In this document: positions 52,562 through 60,743 of the stretch, piece after piece
Numbering within the stretch: the first letter of the stretch is position 1
Layout of the letters: every line of letters starts with the position of its first letter
Assembly: GCF_017353515.1 (NCBI RefSeq)
Contig: NZ_JAFMPY010000012.1
Coordinates: forward strand, 62,001 to 126,000
DNA length: 64,000 nt
Direction of reading: 5' to 3'
Origin: Jiella sonneratiae
Lineage (GTDB): Bacteria > Pseudomonadota > Alphaproteobacteria > Rhizobiales > Rhizobiaceae
Made by a program: the position numbers and the translations under genes
The notes under the pieces: generated by a model
Database searches by the model: none
Told to the model about the DNA's origin: nothing
The model's input: only the letters and a program-made list of their open reading frames with translations

Positions 52562-52724
52562 GGCGGCCAGGATGTGGAAACCGCGCGATACCGCAGTTGC
52601 GGCACCGGGCAGACACCAACAATCGCCGTTTGTTCGCATTGCGCCCGCTCGAATTCTGCCCGCAGTGCGAGGCCACGTCCAACGGCAATCTAGGGAGAGC
52701 GCCGATCACGGCGCTGATGACACC

Positions 52725-53615
52725 ATGAGCGCGGTTCCGTTCGATCAACTCGATGGCGAAATCTGGTTCAACGGCGAGTTCGTCGCCTGGAAGGACGCCA
52801 AGATCCACGTCCTGACCCACGGCCTGCATTACGCCAGTGCCGTCTTCGAGGGCGAGCGCGCCTATGGCGGCGAAGTGTTCAAGCTGCGCGAGCACACCGA
52901 CCGGCTGATCGAATCGGGCCGCATCCTCGGCTTCAAGGTTCCCTATTCCGCGGGCGAGATCGACGCGGCGACCACCGAGCTTCTCGCCCGCCAGGGCTTT
53001 TCCGACGCCTATGTGCGGCCGATCGCCTGGCGCGGTTCGGAGATGATGGGCGTCTCGGCCCAGAACAACCGCATCAACGTGGCGATCGCCATCTGGCAGT
53101 GGCCGAGCTATTTCGACCCGGCCCAGAAGATGAAGGGCATCCGCCTCGATCTCGCCGAATACCGCCGGCCGGACCCGCGGACCGCGCCGTCGAAGTCCAA
53201 GGCCGCCGGCCTCTACATGATCTGCACCATCTCCAAGCACGCGGCCGAGGCCAAGGGCTATGCCGACGCGCTGATGCTCGACTGGCGCGGCCAGGTGGCC
53301 GAGGCGACGGGCGCCAACGTCTTCTTCGTCAAGGACGGCGTCATCCACACGCCGAAGGCCGACTGCTTCCTCGACGGCATCACGAGGCGCACGGTGATCG
53401 ACCTCGCCCGGCGCCGCGGCTTCGAGGTGGTGGAGCGGGCGATCATGCCGGAGGAACTGACCGGCTTTTCCGAATGCTTCCTGACCGGCACCGCCGCCGA
53501 GGTGACGCCGGTCTCGGAGATCGCCGACTGGCGCTTCACGCCGGGCGCGATCTCGAAGCGCCTCGTCGACGACTATGCCGCCGAGGTGATGCCGAAGCAG
53601 GCTGCCGCCGAATAG
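52725..53615 (+). CDS. ilvE: Branched-chain amino acid aminotransferase
   Basis: A 296-residue fold-type IV PLP enzyme that transfers amino groups to branched-chain 2-oxo acids. EIWFNGEFVAWKDAKIHVLTHGLHYASAVFEGERAY, the PLP-lysine region SKSKAAGLYMICTISKHAAEAKGYADALMLD and EATGANVFFVKDGVIHTP are canonical. ATG 52725 gives the common family length (~295). It is divergent from the petP-petR-kinase operon, a conserved rhizobial neighbourhood. Confidence 0.95.
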   Translation: MSAVPFDQLDGEIWFNGEFVAWKDAKIHVLTHGLHYASAVFEGERAYGGEVFKLREHTDRLIESGRILGFKVPYSAGEIDAATTELLARQGFSDAYVRPIAWRGSEMMGVSAQNNRINVAIAIWQWPSYFDPAQKMKGIRLDLAEYRRPDPRTAPSKSKAAGLYMICTISKHAAEAKGYADALMLDWRGQVAEATGANVFFVKDGVIHTPKADCFLDGITRRTVIDLARRRGFEVVERAIMPEELTGFSECFLTGTAAEVTPVSEIADWRFTPGAISKRLVDDYAAEVMPKQAAAE

Positions 53616-53712
53616 GCGGCGGTTTCTCTCTGGAAGGCCGGACGGGCGCGCGCCATCAGGGTTCGCGCCCGTTGTCGTCGGTGCACAGAGGCGATCGGGC
53701 CTCCGACGGCGG

Positions 53713-54636
53713 TCAGTGCAGGGTGCGCGGCACGGTCTTCGGCGGCACGCCGTCGTCGACGACCTTCTGGCGGTGGAAGATGAAGAGACCGGCGACGATG
53801 ATGATGCCGGCGCCGACCAGCACCTGCGGCGTCGGCAGGTTGCCGAAGAACACGATGCCGAAGACGACGGCCCAGACGAGCAGCGTGTATTGCAGCGGCG
53901 CCAGCAGCGAGGCGGGAGCAAGCTTCAGGGACCTGGTGATCAGAAGGTGGGCCGCGCAGGAGACGACGCCGAGGAGAAGCAGCGCGGCGAGTTCGAAGCC
54001 GGACGGCGTCTGCCAGGTCGTCAGCGTGAAGAGCAGGCCCGCGACCAGCGCCGCGAGGGTCTGCCAGCCGACGAGGACGGCGTCGCTGGTCCGCCGCAGG
54101 ACGCGGGCGAGCACCAGCGTCATCGCGAAGGCGAGGCTGCCGGCGAGCGCGAAGAGCGACGGCAGCGAGAGCGACGCCGCGGAGGGCCGCAGGGCGACGA
54201 CGACGCCGGCAAATCCGAGGAGGATCGCCAGCCAGCGCCGCCAGCCGACCTTTTCCCCCAGGAAGAGGTGCGACAGCGCCGCGACGTAGACCGGCCCGGC
54301 CATGTAGAAGGTCATGACGTCGGCGAGCGGCATGTAGGCGACGGCGGCGTAGAAGAGGCCGGTGTCGACGGTGGCAAACAGTGCCCGCAGGACCTGCAGG
54401 CCCGGCCGTTCGGTCCGGAACAGGGCGGTCTTTCCCTGCCTGATGAGCAGCGGGCCGAGGATCAGGAAGGCGCCGATCGAGCGGACGAACAGCACCTGGC
54501 CGACCGAGAAGCTGGTGACCAGCCATTTGCCCATGGCGTCGTTGAGCGCGAACAGGAAGTCGCCGACGAGCATCAGGCCGACGCCGAGCGCCACGGGGCC
54601 GACGAGGGGAAGGGCGGGGACGGGACGCGTCGTCAT
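53713..54636 (-). CDS. EamA/DMT family transporter
   Basis: A 307-residue inner-membrane protein with about 10 transmembrane helices in two EamA repeats (first ~15-145, second ~165-300). GDFLFALNDAMGKWL, PLADVMTFYMAGPVYVAALSHLFLGEKVGWRRW and LKLAPASLLAPLQYTLLVWA are typical of drug/metabolite exporters of the RhtA/EamA sort. It lies 97 bp downstream of the convergent ilvE. Substrate unknown. Confidence 0.88.
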   Translation of the reverse strand: MTTRPVPALPLVGPVALGVGLMLVGDFLFALNDAMGKWLVTSFSVGQVLFVRSIGAFLILGPLLIRQGKTALFRTERPGLQVLRALFATVDTGLFYAAVAYMPLADVMTFYMAGPVYVAALSHLFLGEKVGWRRWLAILLGFAGVVVALRPSAASLSLPSLFALAGSLAFAMTLVLARVLRRTSDAVLVGWQTLAALVAGLLFTLTTWQTPSGFELAALLLLGVVSCAAHLLITRSLKLAPASLLAPLQYTLLVWAVVFGIVFFGNLPTPQVLVGAGIIIVAGLFIFHRQKVVDDGVPPKTVPRTLH

Positions 54637-54926
54637 CGGGAGCCGGAAGCTGTCGCAGGACTTTGCACGAGCGAGGGGTTCCGGCGTCGGTCGCAGGACC
54701 GGCGCGGACCCTCCACGGGAGACGTCCAGATTGTCGGAAACGGCAGGCGCATTCCCGCGCCGTCCATTTCGCTCTACAGCATCGCTCCGGAAATCGGAAA
54801 AGATTTTCGGCAGGCACGATGCGCCGGAGCGACCCGCGACGGCGTCTTCGATGCGGGGCGCCGGACGCGTGGCGCCGCAAGCCTCCGGCCGACTGCGGCG
54901 ACAAGGCCGCGAAACGAAAGAGCCTC

Positions 54927-55598
54927 ATGATTCCCTGGGAACACCTCGCCACCTCCGAGATCCCCGGCACCGCCGGCGAGATGAAGCTGATGCGGCGCGG
55001 CGCCGAATATTCGATCATGCTGGGGCGGATCGAACTGATGAACAGCCGGCTGTCGGGTTCGGAGGAAGCGCTGGCGAACCTTTCCTGCGCGGCGATCGCC
55101 GATCACAAGGCGCCGGTGATCCTCGTCGGCGGCCTCGGCATGGGCTTCACCCTGCGCGCCCTCCTTGCCGTGGCTCCCGCCGACGCCCGCATCGTCGTCG
55201 CCGAGCTCGTTCCCGCCGTCGTCGACTGGGCGAGGGGGCCGATGGCGCACATCTTCGCCGGCAGCCTCGAGGATCCGCGCGTCGAGATCGCCGTTTGCGA
55301 CGTCCGATCCGTCATCACGGAGGCGAAATCGCGCTTCGACGCGATCCTGCTCGACGTTGACAACGGCCCGGAGGGGCTGACCAGCGAGGCCAACGACGCC
55401 CTCTATGCGGCGAAGGGACTGGGCGAGGCGCGCCGCGCCCTGAAGCCGCGTGGTGTGCTGGCGGTCTGGTCGCAAGGGCCGGACGAACGCTTTGCCGCGC
55501 GGCTTCGCCGGGGCGGCTTCGCCGTCGAGGAGGCGCGAGTGAAGGCGCATCGCGGCAAGCGCGGGGCGCGGCACCTGATCTGGCTGGGGCGGCGGTAG
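54927..55598 (+). CDS. Spermidine synthase-like SAM-binding protein
   Basis: A 223-residue Rossmann-fold protein. VILVGGLGMGFTLRALLAVA (~64) and VVAELVPAVVDWA form the SAM/dcSAM-binding motifs, and FDAILLDVDNGPEGL (~133) follows. The N-terminal MIPWEHLATSEIPGTAGEMKLMRRGAEYSI is a common alphaproteobacterial variant of the spermidine-synthase-like family, often without polyamine-synthase activity. It could be a methyltransferase or a polyamine enzyme. It lies alone, 290 bp after the divergent EamA gene. Confidence 0.8.
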   Translation: MIPWEHLATSEIPGTAGEMKLMRRGAEYSIMLGRIELMNSRLSGSEEALANLSCAAIADHKAPVILVGGLGMGFTLRALLAVAPADARIVVAELVPAVVDWARGPMAHIFAGSLEDPRVEIAVCDVRSVITEAKSRFDAILLDVDNGPEGLTSEANDALYAAKGLGEARRALKPRGVLAVWSQGPDERFAARLRRGGFAVEEARVKAHRGKRGARHLIWLGRR

Positions 55599-55655
55599 CG
55601 CGCCGGACGGTTCCGTGGCCACTCGTCCTGCCCGCCGGGGCACGAGATCACGATA

Positions 55656-55718
55656 GGCAACGACACGGTTGCGTTTCCCCGGGCGCTCTGATAGGAAAAA
55701 GGCAACCAGGAGGTTGCC
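55656..55718 (+). promoter_or_regulatory. Twin operators of the SRPBCC-arsR operon
   Basis: GGCAAC-N6-GTTGCG (55656-55673) and GGCAAC-N6-GTTGCC (55701-55718) are two near-identical dyads, centred 45 bp apart. The second overlaps the ribosome site AGGAGG and ends 4 bp before the ATG of the SRPBCC gene. Because the operon encodes an ArsR regulator, these are likely its autoregulatory sites; occupancy would block both polymerase and ribosome access. Confidence 0.72.
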
Positions 55719-55722
55719 GAAA

Positions 55723-56166
55723 ATGGATCGCATCGAGCAGACCATCGATCTCGCCGCCCCGCTCGACCGTGTCTGGCAGGCGCTGACCGACCACGAGGCG
55801 TTCGGCGCATGGTTCCGCGTCGCGCTCGACGGTCCCTTCGTGCTCGGCGAGGTGTCGCGGGGCCGCATAACCTATCCGGGATACGAACACGTGCAGTGGC
55901 GGGCGACGGTTGTCGCGATGGAGAAGCCGGGGCTCTTCGCCTTCACCTGGCACCCCTATGCCATCGATCCCGCGGTCGACTATTCCGGGGAAACGCCCAC
56001 CCGCGTCGAGTTCCGGCTGCAGCCGATCGACACCGGCACGCGGCTGACGCTCACCGAGAGCGGCTTCGAGGGCGTCGCGCCGGGGCGGATGCCGGAGGCG
56101 TTCCGGATGAACCAGCGCGGCTGGGAGATGCAGATGCAGAACATCCGGGCCCATGTCGAATCCTGA
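55723..56166 (+). CDS. SRPBCC (AHSA1-like) family protein
   Basis: A 147-residue START-like lipid-binding-fold protein. MDRIEQTIDLAAPLDRVWQALTDHEAFGAWFRV, RVEFRLQPIDTGTRLTLTESGFEG and the C-terminal RGWEMQMQNIRAHVE are the family hallmarks (activator of Hsp90 ATPase-like). It probably binds a hydrophobic ligand. The ATG 55723 follows the strong RBS AGGAGG. Its 3' end overlaps the ArsR gene by 14 bp, so the pair is translationally coupled. In most genomes the regulator comes first; here the order is reversed. Confidence 0.9.
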   Translation: MDRIEQTIDLAAPLDRVWQALTDHEAFGAWFRVALDGPFVLGEVSRGRITYPGYEHVQWRATVVAMEKPGLFAFTWHPYAIDPAVDYSGETPTRVEFRLQPIDTGTRLTLTESGFEGVAPGRMPEAFRMNQRGWEMQMQNIRAHVES

Positions 56167-56485
56167 AGGAGGAATCGGCGAACCGGCGAAGCTCTTCGCC
56201 GCGCTCGGCGATCCGACCCGGCTGGCGCTGGTCGCCCGGCTCAGCGCCGGGGAGAGCCTGTCGATCGCGGCGCTCTCGTCCGACACGAGGCTGACCCGCC
56301 AGGCGGTGACCAAGCATCTGCACGTCATGCAGGAGGCGGGGCTTGTCGCCAGCGAGCGGGTGGGCCGGGAAAGCCGCTACGCCTTCCGACCGGAAGCGCT
56401 GGACGGCGCCCGTGCCTATCTCGACGCGGTGTCCGGCCAGTGGCGGGACGCGCTGCATCGGCTCAAGCGTTTCGTCGAGGAGTGA
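56153..56485 (+). CDS. ArsR family transcriptional regulator
   Basis: A 110-residue winged-helix repressor. AKLFAALGDPTRLALVARLSAGESLSIAAL and LTRQAVTKHLHVMQEAGLVASERVGRES form the ArsR core. It has no cysteines, so it is not a typical metal sensor and may respond to another signal. It overlaps the SRPBCC gene and likely binds the twin dyads upstream. ArsR-SRPBCC pairs are widespread, but the effector is usually unknown. Confidence 0.92.
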   Translation: MSNPEGGIGEPAKLFAALGDPTRLALVARLSAGESLSIAALSSDTRLTRQAVTKHLHVMQEAGLVASERVGRESRYAFRPEALDGARAYLDAVSGQWRDALHRLKRFVEE

Positions 56486-56641
56486 CGGGACGAGGCGGCG
56501 GACCGGCGGACCGGCGGATCGGCCTGCCGCGCCGTTTGCCAGCCGGGGGCCGGGCGTTTAATCGGTTGCGCGACAAGCAGCGGTGCCGATCGCCAGGGAG
56601 CGGAAGGGACCGTCGACCCAGCCGATCTGCCGGAGGCAATC

Positions 56642-57283
56642 TTGACGCGACTCAATGCCCGCATCGTTCCGGTCACGCCGTTCCAGCAGAATTGCTGCAT
56701 CCTGTTCGATGCCGACGAGAAGGTCGGCGTGGTCGTCGATCCCGGCGGCGACGCAGATCAGATCTTCGCGGCGGTCAAGGAGACCGGCATCGCGGTGAAG
56801 GAGATTTGGCTCACCCACGGCCATCTCGACCATGCCGGCGGGGCGATGGATCTGAAGGCGCTGCTCGGGGTCGACATCGTCGGGCCGCACAGGGACGACG
56901 CGCTGCTGCTCGCCTCGATCGAGGAGCAGGCGACGATGTTCGGCGTTCCCGGCGGCATGAAGAACTGCACGCCCGACCGCTGGCTGGAGGAGGGCGAGAC
57001 TGTCTCCTTCGCCGGCCACACCTTCGAGGTCTACCACACGCCGGGCCATGCGCCGGGCCACGTGATCTTCTTTCACCGCGCGGCGCGGTTCGCCCATCTC
57101 GGCGACGTGCTCTTCGCCGGTTCGATCGGCCGCACCGATCTTCTGGGGGGCGATCATGCGACGCTGCTCGCCTCGATTCGCGACAAGGTGATGCCGCTCG
57201 GCGACGACGTCGGCTTCCTCTGCGGCCACGGCCCGGGCAGCCGCATCGGCGACGAGCGCCGGACCAACCCCTTCCTGCAATAG
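56642..57283 (+). CDS. Metallo-beta-lactamase fold hydrolase (glyoxalase II-like)
   Basis: A 213-residue MBL-fold enzyme with a TTG start. The metal motif HxHxDH appears as LTHGHLDHAGG (H59, H61, D63, H64), then CTPDRWLEEGE, HTPGHAPGH and FAGSIGRTDLLGGD, and the last His is in CGHGPGS. The short length points to the YcbL/GloC subgroup with hydroxyacylglutathione hydrolase activity, rather than true beta-lactamase. It stands alone; 156 bp upstream ends the arsR gene. Confidence 0.9.
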   Translation: MTRLNARIVPVTPFQQNCCILFDADEKVGVVVDPGGDADQIFAAVKETGIAVKEIWLTHGHLDHAGGAMDLKALLGVDIVGPHRDDALLLASIEEQATMFGVPGGMKNCTPDRWLEEGETVSFAGHTFEVYHTPGHAPGHVIFFHRAARFAHLGDVLFAGSIGRTDLLGGDHATLLASIRDKVMPLGDDVGFLCGHGPGSRIGDERRTNPFLQ

Positions 57284-57462
57284 ACCGGGCCGGGATCAGC
57301 TTCGCCCGTCATCCCGCTCGCTCGTCTCGCCGCGCCCGATCTCGTCCGAAAGCCGGTGCACACGACGCTTTCGGCACGATGCGCCGGCGACCGGCCCTGC
57401 GGGAGGCGAGCGTCTGCCGGCTTGTCTTCGGGCCACGCGCCGGCAGGCAGCTGCCGTATCGG

Positions 57463-58176
57463 CTATTTCGCCGAGGCGGTGTCGTCGGCGCCGCGTCTGT
57501 AGTCCTTGCCGATGCGGATGATCTTCGCGCCGCCGCTCCAGACCGTCTCGATGCCCGACGGCGGCAGCGCGCGCCGGTCGAGCCGCTCGGCCGCGACGTC
57601 GATGATCTTGGGGCCGGCCGCCGTCAGCGCCGCCGGGATGCCGACGGCGCCCTCCGCCGCAGCCTCGCGGCGAAAGCGGCGATTGCCGGCCTCGGCGCCG
57701 ACATCCGAGGCGATAAAGGTGACCGAGCCGCGCCGGGAGAGATTCACCGGCTCGACGACGACGTGGCGCCAGTGGCCCTCGGCCGGACCGCGCAGGACCC
57801 GGATGCCGTCCCGGTAGACGATGGGCGAGGATATGCTGCCGCCGTCTTCCAGGAATTCTTCCCGCCCGCCGGTCGAATAGACGTCGGGGGCGGTGTTCAG
57901 ATTGTCTTCGCGGGCGTCGTCGAGCACGCCGCCGTCGGAAAGCGGGTCGAAGCCCTGTCCGCGCTCCGGCGTGGTGAAGCCGCCGCCATGCCGGTTGTCG
58001 ATCTGCGCCCGAACGGCGCCGGCATCGCGCCGATAGCCCTGGTCGCCGGCGTCACGCAGGTGCCTCTCGGAAGGCCGGCCGCGCTCGCCGGCAGCGGCAT
58101 CAGTGGCAAGGCCCGGCAGGGCTGCGGCGGCGAAGGTCAGCGCCGTCGTGGCGGCGAGGAGTTTGTGGCGGAGCAT
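57463..58176 (-). CDS. Secreted protein of unknown function
   Basis: A 237-residue exported protein. The signal peptide (LLAATTALTFAAAALPGLA, cleavage near AAAGE) is clear. The mature part is hydrophilic and rich in Gly, Asp, Arg and Glu up to ~115, then has a more regular C-terminal half with IVYRDGIRVLRG and a final KIIRIGKDYRRG. I recognise no domain. It lies 208 bp downstream of the DUF1513 gene on the same strand and may or may not belong to the iron operon. Confidence 0.65.
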   Translation of the reverse strand: MLRHKLLAATTALTFAAAALPGLATDAAAGERGRPSERHLRDAGDQGYRRDAGAVRAQIDNRHGGGFTTPERGQGFDPLSDGGVLDDAREDNLNTAPDVYSTGGREEFLEDGGSISSPIVYRDGIRVLRGPAEGHWRHVVVEPVNLSRRGSVTFIASDVGAEAGNRRFRREAAAEGAVGIPAALTAAGPKIIDVAAERLDRRALPPSGIETVWSGGAKIIRIGKDYRRGADDTASAK

Positions 58177-58384
58177 TCCGTCTCTCCCATCGGTAACGAA
58201 TCGTTAACGATCAGGAGGTTTGCAGGTTTCGTGCCAGAGAATTCCGCATCGAAACGACACGAAACCGGGCCGGCCGTCCCGGATCGGGACATTTCCGCCG
58301 GTGCGTGCCGACGTTCGGGGACAGGCGGTGCCCGGCCGGGCGCAGATCGAACCGGACCTGACCGACGACGTTCCGAGCGGCGCG

Positions 58385-59509
58385 TCAGAGCGCCAGGATG
58401 TGGTTGTCCCATTCGAGATCGGCCATGGTCGGCCGGTCGTCTTCCTCGAGGCGAAGCACCGCGCCCTTGCCGGAGGTCGCGAGGAAGCCCGCACCGTCCG
58501 GCGCGAGGCCGCAGCCCGAGGCGAGGCCGATGCGGTCGAGGACCTTGCCGCTGCCGGCGTCGAGCACGACGAGGTTGCCGCCCACCGGCGAGGAGACGGC
58601 GATGCGCTCGCCGTCGCGGCTCGCCGCCACCGAGCCGATGTAGTTGCCGAGCGCCGCGAGGTCGGTCTCGGGCAGTTCGGCGAGGGCGAGCGGCTTGCCG
58701 GGCTCGGCCGAACCGACCAGCGGCGGGGCATCGGACGCGGCGCCCTGATACTGGCCGCCGAACCAGACGCGCCGCCGTGCGTCGATCGCGATGTGGTGAA
58801 GCGACAGCTTGTGCAGATGCTTCGGCAGGAGCTGCTTGTCGAGGAGATCGCCGCTCTTGCGGTCGATGAAGACGATCGACGGCTCCATGGTCGGGATGTT
58901 GAGCATCTCGCGGCCGTAGTCCGGATGGGTCTCGATGCCGCCATTGGCGATGACGATGGTCTCGCCGTCCGGCATCAGCAGCGCCTCGTGGGTATCCATG
59001 CCGTGGGCGTCGAACTCGCCGATGCGGCGGTAACCGGCCTGGACGTCGTAGACGGCGACGAGGCCCTTGGCGGCGTCGTAGTCGTGCTCGGTCGCATAGA
59101 GCAGCCGGCCGTCCGGCGAGAAGAAGCCGTGGCCGAAATAGTGCCGGCCGGCCGGCGAGGTCAGGGTCTCGACCGGCGCGCCGGAGGTCGGATCGAAGAC
59201 CACGGCGAAGGTGCGGGGCCGGCGGGCGAAGACCACGGCGCGGCCCGAGATGGGATCGAAGGCGACGTCATGGCCGCGATCCGGCAGGGCGACGGTCGAG
59301 ACGATCTCTCCGGCATCGGAGAAGACGGCGCAGCCGAAGCTGCCGTCGGGCCTCAGGCAGGACGCGCCGAACAGCGCCGCGGCCCGGTCGAGGGCCTCGG
59401 CGCCGCGCGGTGACAGGCCGGCGGCGAAGGCGGCGCCGGCCCCGATCAGAAAGCTGCGCCGATCGATCGGCGTGCCTGCCGAAAATCCGTTCCGCTGGAG
59501 AAGGCGCAT
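58385..59509 (-). CDS. DUF1513 protein of iron-associated operon
   Basis: A 374-residue periplasmic protein. The Tat signal (DRRSFLIGAGAAFAAGLSP) precedes a beta-propeller-like body (HDVAFDPISGRAVVFARRP, GHGFFSPDGRLLYATEHDYD, FDAHGMDTHEALLMPDGETIVIANGGIETHPDYGR). DUF1513 genes regularly end imelysin operons in gammaproteobacteria and alphaproteobacteria (known from memory). It is last of four genes on the minus strand, 58 bp after imelysin 2. Its biochemical role is not established. Confidence 0.88.
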   Translation of the reverse strand: MRLLQRNGFSAGTPIDRRSFLIGAGAAFAAGLSPRGAEALDRAAALFGASCLRPDGSFGCAVFSDAGEIVSTVALPDRGHDVAFDPISGRAVVFARRPRTFAVVFDPTSGAPVETLTSPAGRHYFGHGFFSPDGRLLYATEHDYDAAKGLVAVYDVQAGYRRIGEFDAHGMDTHEALLMPDGETIVIANGGIETHPDYGREMLNIPTMEPSIVFIDRKSGDLLDKQLLPKHLHKLSLHHIAIDARRRVWFGGQYQGAASDAPPLVGSAEPGKPLALAELPETDLAALGNYIGSVAASRDGERIAVSSPVGGNLVVLDAGSGKVLDRIGLASGCGLAPDGAGFLATSGKGAVLRLEEDDRPTMADLEWDNHILAL

Positions 59510-59567
59510 CGTCGGCTCCCTTCTTCTCGTGTCTGGTGGTTCCGTCTCGTGGTCCGGGCGGCCCGGC

Positions 59568-60743
59568 TCAATCGCCGTCGAGGGCGGAGAAGCCGGCGGA
59601 GAGGCCGAGCAGCGGCGACAGCTGCCCGGCGAACTGGGACTGCAGGCTGTCGGTGACGATCAAAAGATATGTCAGGCCCTGACGCTGGCTGGCGGTGGTG
59701 AGGACCTTCGCGAGCGGCGGCGAAAGCTTGCCGAAGGTCATCTCGGCATTTTCGAACTCGAACAGGATCGAGTCCTTCAGATAGGCGTGGGCCTCGGGCA
59801 GCAGCGAGGCGACGTTCGAGGCGGTGAAGAGCTGCTTCATGCCGGCGAAGTCGGCTTCGAGCGAGACCAGCGCGAGCTCGGCGCGATGGAAGAGGAGAAG
59901 GTTCGGCTTGGCGGCCTTCTCGCTGTCGCCCATGGCCGGCTTCAGGCGGAGATCGCGGATCGCCTCGAAACCGTTGATGAAGACGCCGACGATCTCCTTC
60001 AGCGAATCGTCGGCGCTGCGATAGGCGGGATCGCTGTCCTTGGGCTCGGTCAGGCGCTGGACGATGCCGCCCTCGTCTTTGGCCCATTCGCCCCGGATCG
60101 CCGTGCCGATGCCGACGAGGTTGTGGGCGATCGCCTTGCCGAATCTGCAGCGGAAATTGCCGTCCTTGCCGGCGAGGACGTCGGCGCCCGTCCCGTAGAG
60201 GACGTATTCGAGGGCGCCGAGGCCCTGGACCGCGACGGATTTTTCGTAGAGCCCGTCCGGCGTGGTGGCGCTCTCGTCCTTGTCGGCAATGATCGCCTGG
60301 ACCTGCCTCAGGCCGATGCCGCGGCGATCCGGGAAGAACAGGATGCGCGAGCCGCGATTGTCCTCCATGACCGGGCCGAACTGCACGAACTCCACCCGCG
60401 ACCAGGCTTTCACGAGATCGGCGAAGGCTTCGCGCGCGCCTTGAAGATTCTCGCCGGCCGGCAGCTTGCAGAGGTCCGCCACCGCGTCCTCCTCCGCCTT
60501 GGCGGCGTCGACGAAGGCGGCATAGCCCGGGCGGATCGCCCCGTCGACGGCGTTCCAGACGACGTCGAGCTTCTGCTCGCGGGTGGCGTTGGTCACCTGT
60601 ACCGCAGTCTCTTCCTGCGCCGCAGCGGGGCCAACGAGAAGCGGCAGGGCGATGAGAAGGGCGGCGAAAAGCCGGCCGGGCAGCCGCCGCCGGCCGGTGG
60701 GTCCTTTGCGGCCGGCCGGGCGGGGGGACTGAAACGCGGTCAT
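59568..60743 (-). CDS. Imelysin family protein, second paralogue
   Basis: A 391-residue periplasmic imelysin (Peptidase M75) with a signal ending in GPAAAQE. Helical repeats run through the body (GAREAFADLVKAWSRVEFVQFGP). Where the family motif GxHxxE is expected it reads QGLGALEYVLYG: the Glu is kept, but His is replaced by Gly. Family members bind iron and are not true peptidases. Start ATG overlaps the di-heme gene stop by 4 bp (ATGA), so translation is coupled. This paralogue is unlike imelysin 1 in sequence and motif. Confidence 0.88.
   Translation of the reverse strand: MTAFQSPRPAGRKGPTGRRRLPGRLFAALLIALPLLVGPAAAQEETAVQVTNATREQKLDVVWNAVDGAIRPGYAAFVDAAKAEEDAVADLCKLPAGENLQGAREAFADLVKAWSRVEFVQFGPVMEDNRGSRILFFPDRRGIGLRQVQAIIADKDESATTPDGLYEKSVAVQGLGALEYVLYGTGADVLAGKDGNFRCRFGKAIAHNLVGIGTAIRGEWAKDEGGIVQRLTEPKDSDPAYRSADDSLKEIVGVFINGFEAIRDLRLKPAMGDSEKAAKPNLLLFHRAELALVSLEADFAGMKQLFTASNVASLLPEAHAYLKDSILFEFENAEMTFGKLSPPLAKVLTTASQRQGLTYLLIVTDSLQSQFAGQLSPLLGLSAGFSALDGD

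Noticed and set aside
56500-56525. Short tandem repeat rich in GGCGGACC before the MBL gene
   Set aside because: Only two or three imperfect units in GC-rich spacer; no CRISPR or VNTR structure.
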